From: Candidatus Thiodiazotropha sp. 'RUGA'
GTDB lineage: Bacteria > Pseudomonadota > Gammaproteobacteria > Chromatiales > Chromatiaceae
Length of the DNA stretch: 41,394 bases
Assembly (NCBI GenBank): GCA_016842065.1
Contig: JAEPDS010000033.1
Span: forward strand, 1-41,394
Reading direction: 5' to 3'
Below are positions 33,736-41,394 of the stretch, one piece after another. The notes under the pieces were generated by a model that had not been told where the DNA came from, ran no database searches, and worked only from the letters and a program-made list of their open reading frames with translations. The stretch's first letter is position 1; each line of letters starts with the position of its first letter. Position numbers and translations under genes: made by a program.

Positions 33736-34965
33736 ATGATTCAAACCCACAGCAAAGCGTTCTGGCGCGCCACACTGGCCCTCTGCATCGGCTCTGTGAT
33801 GGTGTTCAGCAATCTCTATATCACGCAACCGCTGCTCCCCCAGTTGGCTGAGGTGTTTGATATCGACTCCTTACAGGCCACCCTGAGCGTCTCGGTTGCC
33901 ACACTCTGCCTGGGTGGAGCGCTGCTGCTTTTAGGTCCCCTGTCGGATGCTTACGGCCGCAGGGTGGTGATCCATACCACTCTGCTGCTATTGTGCCTGA
34001 CGACTTTTGCCACAGCGTTTGTCAGTGATTACCACACCCTGCTGGTACTGCGTGGTCTGCAGGGGGTCTTTATTGCCGGACTGCCTGCCGCCGCCATGGC
34101 CTATATGGGGGAGGAGTTTGAGCCCCAGGGGCTGTTGCTGGCGGTGGGGCTCTATATCGGTGCCAACTCAGTCGGAGGCGTCTCCGGACGTCTGATCAGC
34201 GGTCTGGTTGCCGCTGAGTGGGGCTGGTCCAGCAGCTTTCTGGTATTGGCGGGGTTCGATCTACTGTGTGTGGTTGTGGTGATCTGGCTGCTGCCGGCCT
34301 CCAGCCGATTTCAGCCCAAGCCGTTTCGGCCATCCCCGGTCCTTCACGGCCTGGCCACGCATCTGCGCAATCCATTGATTCTGGCTGCCTGTTTTGTCGG
34401 TGGCCTCAACTTCATGATTTTCGTCAATCAGTACAGCTACATCACCTTTGTGCTGGCCGCGGAACCGTTCGGTCTCTCTACCTCCTGGCTGGGTATGCTG
34501 TTTCTCACCTATCTTTCCGGCACTCTGGCAGCAGCGTTTTCGGGGCGGCTGGTGAGAAACCGTTCGCAACCGATCGCCATGGGGTTGGGAATCGTGCTGT
34601 TCATGTGCGGTACCCTGATGACCCTCAACCAGCAGCTGTTCTGGATCATTACCGGTCTGTTCATCAATGCACTCGGCTTTTTCTTCAGCCACTCCCTGGC
34701 TGCGGGCTGGGTGGCCGGTCATGCCAAGCGGCACCGGGGCAGCGCGACCTCTCTCTACCTGATGTTCTACTATGCCGGGGCCACTCTGGGGAGCTTCTAT
34801 CTTGAACCCTTCTGGCGTTGGCTGGGGTGGACCGGTGTGGTTGCCGCATCCCTGTTGATACTGGGCTTTACCCTGGGATTGTCCCTATGGTTGGCCAGGT
34901 TTGAGAAGAGACGTGCTGCCGTATGGGTGTCTGAGACACAGCGTGCGGATTCGGTTGCCTCATAG
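33736..34965 (+). CDS. MFS transporter (YnfM-like drug/metabolite efflux family)
   Basis: A 409-residue 12-helix major-facilitator permease of the inner membrane. The opening ALCIGSVMVFSNLYITQPLLPQL is typical of the YnfM/arabinose-efflux-like branch. The loop 2-3 motif A is GPLSDAYGRRVV near residue 67, with a weaker copy in the second half (GRLVRNRSQ). The likely activity is proton-coupled efflux of a small molecule; the substrate is unknown. ATG 33736 is the only start near the family N-terminus. Its partner is the divergent LysR gene. Together they interrupt the usual pncC-recA adjacency. Confidence 0.9.
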   Translation: MIQTHSKAFWRATLALCIGSVMVFSNLYITQPLLPQLAEVFDIDSLQATLSVSVATLCLGGALLLLGPLSDAYGRRVVIHTTLLLLCLTTFATAFVSDYHTLLVLRGLQGVFIAGLPAAAMAYMGEEFEPQGLLLAVGLYIGANSVGGVSGRLISGLVAAEWGWSSSFLVLAGFDLLCVVVVIWLLPASSRFQPKPFRPSPVLHGLATHLRNPLILAACFVGGLNFMIFVNQYSYITFVLAAEPFGLSTSWLGMLFLTYLSGTLAAAFSGRLVRNRSQPIAMGLGIVLFMCGTLMTLNQQLFWIITGLFINALGFFFSHSLAAGWVAGHAKRHRGSATSLYLMFYYAGATLGSFYLEPFWRWLGWTGVVAASLLILGFTLGLSLWLARFEKRRAAVWVSETQRADSVAS

Positions 34966-35061
34966 GTCGCTTTTGCGCTAACCTTAGGTACTCAAAATGT
35001 TCTATTATGGGTAGTGGGAAGTCACTGGTTATTTAATCTATTGGGAAACCAACATCTTAGG

Positions 35062-35117
35062 TTGAACATAGCAAAATAGTTTTAAGTATCGGTTTTTGAG
35101 GCTCATGACTTGAGCCT
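35062..35117 (+). promoter_or_regulatory. Candidate recA promoter and leader hairpin
   Basis: TTGAAC at 35062-35067 and AAGTAT at 35084-35089 make a modest sigma70 promoter (16-base spacer). Just downstream, AGGCTC (35099-35104) pairs with GAGCCT (35112-35117). No CTGT-N8-ACAG LexA box was found between 34966 and 35181. Confidence 0.3.
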
Positions 35118-35181
35118 GTGGCCATGTGATAATCCCGTCAACAATTTCGACGATCAAAGTTTACAGATGAGGGTCCACCGA

Positions 35182-36210
35182 ATGGATGATAACCGTGCAA
35201 AGGCTTTAAGTGCCGCTCTGGGTCAGATTGAGAAGCAGTTCGGCAAAGGTTCTGTGATGCGTATGGGCGACAGCAGTGCCGTGAGAAACATTGAAGCCAT
35301 CTCCACCGGCTCGCTCACACTGGATATCGCCTTGGGTATCGGCGGTCTGCCAAAGGGCCGGGTGGTCGAGATCTACGGTCCTGAATCCTCCGGTAAGACA
35401 ACCCTCACACTGCAGGTGGTGGCCGAGGCGCAAAAGATGGGTGGCACAGCGGCATTTATCGATGCTGAGCACGCCCTGGATCCTCAGTATGCGGAAAAAC
35501 TGGGGGTCAATGTGGATGAACTGCTGGTCTCTCAACCGGATACCGGCGAGCAGGCGCTGGAGATCACCGATATGCTGGTGCGCTCCGGTGCGGTGGACGT
35601 GGTGGTTGTCGACTCGGTGGCCGCGCTGACGCCCAAAGCGGAGATCGAAGGGGACATGGGTGACTCCCATGTGGGACTGCAGGCCCGCCTGATGTCCCAG
35701 GCACTGCGTAAACTGACTGCCAATATCAAGCGGACCAACTGCCTGGTGATCTTTATCAACCAGATCCGTATGAAAATCGGCGTGATGTTCGGCAGCCCGG
35801 AGACCACCACCGGTGGTAACGCCCTCAAGTTCTACTCATCCGTTCGTCTCGACATCCGTCGTATCGGCGCCATCAAGAAGGGTGACGAGGTGGTGGGTAA
35901 CGACACCCGGGTCAAGGTGGTTAAAAACAAAGTGGCACCGCCCTTCAAGCAGGTGCAGTTTGAGATTCTCTATGGCGAAGGCATCTCCCATCAGGGTGAG
36001 ATCATCGAGCTGGGTGTAAAACAGGGTATCGTCGATAAATCCGGTGCCTGGTACAGCTATAACGGTGATCGTATCGGCCAGGGTAAGGAGAACGTACGCA
36101 ACTTTCTCAAAGAGAATCCCGATATCGCCGATCAGATCGAAACCCGGATCCGGGCTGAACTGCTGCCTTCACCCGAGGCGGAAGAGGTATTGGAAGAGGC
36201 GGAAAGCTGA
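35182..36210 (+). CDS. recA: Recombinase RecA
   Basis: The strand-exchange ATPase and SOS coprotease. The protein has 342 residues from ATG 35182, which has GAGGG 8 bases upstream; the frame extending back to 35110 is not RecA-like. [29 protein letters not shown] is the standard N-terminus. Walker A is GPESSGKTT near residue 67 and the DNA-binding loop regions [19 protein letters not shown] and [18 protein letters not shown] are intact, with an acidic C-terminal tail. recX follows with a four-base overlap, as expected for its RecA-inhibiting partner. Confidence 0.98.
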   Translation: MDDNRAKALSAALGQIEKQFGKGSVMRMGDSSAVRNIEAISTGSLTLDIALGIGGLPKGRVVEIYGPESSGKTTLTLQVVAEAQKMGGTAAFIDAEHALDPQYAEKLGVNVDELLVSQPDTGEQALEITDMLVRSGAVDVVVVDSVAALTPKAEIEGDMGDSHVGLQARLMSQALRKLTANIKRTNCLVIFINQIRMKIGVMFGSPETTTGGNALKFYSSVRLDIRRIGAIKKGDEVVGNDTRVKVVKNKVAPPFKQVQFEILYGEGISHQGEIIELGVKQGIVDKSGAWYSYNGDRIGQGKENVRNFLKENPDIADQIETRIRAELLPSPEAEEVLEEAES

Positions 36211-36653
36211 ATCTGCCCGATTATTCGGAAATCGAAGCCGTTGCGGTCAGGCTACTGGCCGCACGGGAACACTCCCAGCAAGAGCTGCGGCGTAAGCTGT
36301 TGAGCCGGCACTACGATGAGGCGCTGATCGAGCAGGTGCTGGATGACCTGACAAGCGCTTCCCTGCAGAGTGATGGGCGGTTTGCAGAATCCTTCGTTGA
36401 GAGCCGGGTGAGAAAAGGCCAGGGACCTCTGCGCATCGGTATGGAGCTACGTGAGCGAGGCATCAGTCAGGTGCTGATCGATGAAGTGCTTGTACCCTAT
36501 GAGGATGAGTGGCAGCAGCGGCTGGGAGAGGTCCATGATGCCAAATATGGTGCCATCAGGGCAGAGTCGAACAAAGAGTTGGCGAAACGGGCCCGCTTTC
36601 TCGAATCCCGCGGTTTTCCCAGTGAAATGATTCGTCGTCTGTTGCTGGATTAG
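36207..36653 (+). CDS. recX: Regulatory protein RecX, apparent CTG start
   Basis: RecX binds RecA filaments and limits their activity. RecX homology continues upstream of the first ordinary start (TTG 36300): [19 protein letters not shown] matches the E. coli RecX N-terminus, and no ATG, GTG or TTG occurs in frame before it. CTG 36207 gives a 148-residue protein, overlaps the recA TGA as CTGA and has AGAGG 7 bases upstream, the same overlap style used elsewhere in the window. Three-helix RecX repeats fill the protein ([47 protein letters not shown]). The gene is certain; the CTG start is inference. Confidence 0.9.
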   Translation: MNLPDYSEIEAVAVRLLAAREHSQQELRRKLLSRHYDEALIEQVLDDLTSASLQSDGRFAESFVESRVRKGQGPLRIGMELRERGISQVLIDEVLVPYEDEWQQRLGEVHDAKYGAIRAESNKELAKRARFLESRGFPSEMIRRLLLD

Positions 36654-36870
36654 CCTGTTGACCACTCCCCTTTAGGTATTGCTCGCCAATTCAGCAAACG
36701 ACTTCCTGCCACTCTTATCCTGATGAATGCAATCACTATGGTTTTAGTGGGGTGATTAGAAACCTTTTCTCCGGCCGATTGCAATTCGAGGCATAAAGCA
36801 CATCCCCCAGCAGCGACTGAAGGTTGGAACAAGTACAAATTTGCAGACTATCAAACCTGATGGGAGAGTA

Positions 36871-37049
36871 GCTCCCCTCTCCCCTTGTGGGAGAGGGGCT
36901 GGGGGAGAGGGGGAGTATTTATCAGCGCAATCATCAGTATTAAGTAACTGCAATAGAGGGCTTGATGGGGGAGTAGAGTGAACACTTCAGCGACCCCAAA
37001 GCCTGTCATCACCCTCTCCCCAATCCCTCTGCCATCAAGGGAGAAGGGC
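36871..37049. repeat. MITE-like CCCTCTCCC repeat element with long inverted ends
   Basis: The left arm 36871-36915 contains a perfect 10-bp hairpin (CCCCTCTCCC 36874-36883 with GGGAGAGGGG 36889-36898). The reverse complement of the right arm 37007-37049 resembles the whole left arm, roughly three-quarters identical by eye. Purine/pyrimidine-rich CCCTCTCCC dyads of this sort are widespread intergenic repeats in proteobacteria. It occupies the middle of the 546-base recX-alaS gap; the rest holds a T-rich stretch before alaS (37130-37190) and no gene. Confidence 0.65.
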
Positions 37050-37196
37050 TTACGATCCTGATTCCAGGGGAGAGAGCAAATAGTGGCATTCGGTGTGATC
37101 AGTTACAGGAGAAATTTTAGTTCAACAAAACGGGCTTTTTTTCTCCTTTCCTGCTATCTTTTGTCGTTTGTTTTTTATCAGTAATTTTACGCCTAA

Positions 37197-39827
<2,631 letters not shown>

Positions 39828-40000
39828 GCATCCGTTAACAGCCCTAAATCTACGGATTCAAGACACTTTCAGAGCTATTGGTCAGGGCCCGTCACAGGCC
39901 CCGGGTGAGTTGCAATACACGCTGTGTTTCAACTCATCTGCCGATGGTGTTAAATGAACAACTTTTTATTGACACATTTTTTATAGGACTTTGAACAGAC

Positions 40001-41224
40001 ATGGCACTCATAGTGCAGAAGTATGGCGGTACCTCCGTCGGCAGCGTTGAGCGCATCTCAGCCGTCGCCGAAAAGGTCAAAGCATATCGCGACAGGGGGG
40101 ACCAGGTTGTTGTGGTCGTCTCAGCGATGTCAGGTGAGACCAACCGACTGATCGGTCTGGCCAGTGAGATCGATGATCGTCCCTCTCCGCGGGAGATGGA
40201 CGTACTGGTCTCAACCGGTGAGCAGGTGACCATCGCGCTGCTCTCCATGGCGCTGCAGAAGATCGGTTGCGATGCCCGTTCCTATACTGGTGGACAGGTA
40301 CACATTCTGACCGACAGCGCCCATAGCAAGGCGCGTATCCGGGATATTGATGCCGCCCGGGTGAAATCGGACCTGGATAAAGGGCGTGTGGTCGTCGTGG
40401 CCGGATTCCAGGGTGTCGATGAGCACGGCAGCATCACCACCCTGGGACGTGGCGGATCCGATACCACCGCGGTTGCCATGGCGGCAGCGCTGAAAGCGGA
40501 TGAGTGTCAGATCTATACCGATGTGGACGGTGTCTATACCACTGATCCCAGGGTTGTCCCGAATGCCAGACGGCTCGAGCGCATCACCTTCGAGGAGATG
40601 CTGGAGATGGCCAGTCTCGGTTCAAAAGTACTTCAGATTCGGGCGGTTGAGTTCGCCGGAAAATACAATGTTCCCCTGCGTGTCCTGTCCAGCTTTGAAG
40701 CGGGCGAAGGCACACTGATCACCTTTGAGGAAGAGAACATGGAACAGGCAAAGATTTCAGGTATCGCGTTCAATCGCGATGAGGCCAAACTGACGATCCT
40801 GGGTGTTCCGGATCAGCCCGGGGTGGCGCACAAGATTATCGGGCCGATTTCGAGTCAGAACATCGAAGTCGATATGATCATTCAGAACATCTCCCACGAC
40901 ACTGGGCGTACCGACTTCACCTTTACCGTCAACCGGGTGGATTTCAAGCGGGCCAAAGAGATCCTGGAACAGACAGCGAATGAGATGGGTGCCCGGGAGG
41001 TGCTGGCAGATGATCGCATCGTAAAGATTTCCCTGGTCGGTGTGGGGATGCGCTCACATGCTGGAATTGCCAGTAAAATGTTCGAAGCTCTGGCAAAAGA
41101 CGGTATCAACATTCGTATGATATCAACGTCTGAAATAAAAATTTCCGTGGTGGTTGACGAAAAGTACCTCGAGTTGGGTGTGCGTGCACTGCATGACGCA
41201 TTTGAGCTGGAAAAAGAAGTATGA
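40001..41224 (+). CDS. lysC: Aspartate kinase, alpha subunit
   Basis: The first enzyme of lysine, threonine and methionine synthesis, making aspartyl phosphate. The 407-residue monofunctional enzyme starts with VQKYGGTSVGS. The kinase domain has VSTGEQVTIALLS near 70 and GRGGSDTTAVAMA near 150, with YTDVDGVYTTDPR near 175. Two C-terminal ACT domains (about 265-335 and 345-405: ILGVPDQPGVAH, SLVGVGMRSHAGIA) bind the inhibitory amino acids. It is the Lys/Thr-regulated class common in Pseudomonas-like bacteria and not the fused E. coli types. No lysine riboswitch was recognised in the 173-base gap after alaS. Confidence 0.97.
   Translation: MALIVQKYGGTSVGSVERISAVAEKVKAYRDRGDQVVVVVSAMSGETNRLIGLASEIDDRPSPREMDVLVSTGEQVTIALLSMALQKIGCDARSYTGGQVHILTDSAHSKARIRDIDAARVKSDLDKGRVVVVAGFQGVDEHGSITTLGRGGSDTTAVAMAAALKADECQIYTDVDGVYTTDPRVVPNARRLERITFEEMLEMASLGSKVLQIRAVEFAGKYNVPLRVLSSFEAGEGTLITFEEENMEQAKISGIAFNRDEAKLTILGVPDQPGVAHKIIGPISSQNIEVDMIIQNISHDTGRTDFTFTVNRVDFKRAKEILEQTANEMGAREVLADDRIVKISLVGVGMRSHAGIASKMFEALAKDGINIRMISTSEIKISVVVDEKYLELGVRALHDAFELEKEV
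40739..41224 (+). other. lysC: Possible internal start: aspartate kinase beta subunit
   Basis: Within lysC an in-frame ATG at 40739 is preceded by GAGG 8 bases upstream (40727-40730). It falls exactly between kinase and ACT domains and would give a 161-residue regulatory subunit (MEQAKISG onward). Alpha2-beta2 aspartate kinases made by such internal starts are known in Bacillus and Corynebacterium. Confidence 0.55.
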
Positions 41225-41244
41225 TCCTAAAATTGTTTTAAACC

Positions 41245-41268
41245 AGCTAAAACAGGGATGTTTCAGCT
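41245..41268 (+). promoter_or_regulatory. Candidate CsrA/RsmA-binding hairpin
   Basis: The RNA would fold as AGCT-A-AAAC / GTTT-C-AGCT with hexaloop AGGGAT. The stretch AAACAGGGATGT (41250-41261) matches the SELEX CsrA consensus RUACARGGAUGU at 11 of 12 positions, with GGA in the loop. It lies 21 bases after the lysC stop, in the leader of the expected csrA. Confidence 0.5.
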
Positions 41269-41383
41269 CATTTCAGTACTTTTTTCCCTTTTTAACGCCT
41301 CTAGCTATTGCTAAAATAGTCTTACCAGTCCCGTATCTGCGGCGGCTTGGTTGGCAATGGTATAAGTCTGTGGGAATTTCTAC

Positions 41384-41388
41384 AGGAG
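41384..41388 (+). promoter_or_regulatory. Ribosome-binding site of the gene starting just past the window (probably csrA)
   Basis: AGGAG ends 6 bases before the window edge, ideal for an ATG at the next base. By synteny (lysC then csrA in many gammaproteobacteria) the missing gene is probably csrA. The ACAGGAG context also resembles a CsrA site over a Shine-Dalgarno. Confidence 0.5.
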
Positions 41389-41394
41389 AATACC

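Noticed and set aside
35110-35181. A 24-codon N-terminal extension of recA
   Set aside because: RecA homology starts at ATG 35182, which has the ribosome site; the extension is unlike any RecA.
39969-39987. TTGACA followed by TATAGG before lysC
   Set aside because: The spacer is only 8 bases, too short for a sigma70 promoter.
39828-40000. Lysine riboswitch before lysC
   Set aside because: The 173-base gap lacks the length and the paired elements of the L-box; nothing resembling it was seen.

Overview
The window is chromosomal DNA of a free-living-type gammaproteobacterium that is not an enteric. GC content looks moderate, a little above half by eye. The right end carries the conserved gammaproteobacterial order pncC-thpR-recA-recX-alaS-lysC, which normally continues into csrA. 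xerD, yajQ and dsbC sit together, and mutS, YcgN plus DUF3549, and DgkA are all of gammaproteobacterial type. A Chromatiales-like sulfur-oxidiser relative would fit, but that lineage call is an inference from overall flavour and not from a diagnostic gene. No rRNA, tRNA, CRISPR, prophage or complete transposon was seen.

Layout. 1-3275: an inverted-repeat element, then a thiamine-diphosphate acetolactate-synthase-like enzyme coupled to an aldehyde dehydrogenase. 3392-7951: a small membrane protein, a possible small secreted peptide, a secreted PhoX-like (DUF839) protein and a beta-propeller lipoprotein. 8532-11936: NADP-isocitrate dehydrogenase, a universal stress protein, and the YcgN/DUF3549 pair. 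11937-12466: a strikingly AT-rich gap with DnaA-box-like sites. 12467-14943: xerD, yajQ, dsbC-like. 15209-17713: PP2C phosphatase plus FHA protein, a PilZ protein and dodecin. 17747-22621 (minus strand): cupin-mutS, and a glycosyltransferase coupled to an LpxH-like phosphoesterase. 23008-31012: dgkA and then a long, tightly coupled phosphoryl-transfer cluster. 31043-32709: two MITE-like inverted-repeat elements around pncC-thpR. 32757-34965: a divergent LysR/MFS pair resembling E. coli ynfL/ynfM. 35182-41394: recA, recX, a third repeat element, alaS, lysC and the leader of a gene (probably csrA) that starts just past the window.

The most interesting region is 23423-31012. Eight genes, most of them overlapping or nearly touching, encode a Nudix hydrolase, a PhoU-like/aminoglycoside-phosphotransferase-like kinase fusion, an ATP-grasp enzyme, an HprK-related P-loop kinase, a SixA-type phosphatase fused to a Nudix domain, a second histidine phosphatase, a PPP/ApaH-like metallophosphatase and a small amphi-Trp-like protein. 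From memory this matches domain families named around a so-called GAK system (ATP-grasp plus HprK-related kinase), for which I know of no established function. The mix of several kinase/ligase folds with four phosphate- or pyrophosphate-removing enzymes and a PhoU-like domain suggests a write/erase phosphorylation or phosphometabolite circuit. There is no HPr or PTS gene in the window.

Other points worth following: recX appears to start at CTG in a CTGA overlap with recA; lysC has a well-placed internal start for a regulatory beta subunit; and a near-consensus CsrA-binding hairpin lies between lysC and the expected csrA.
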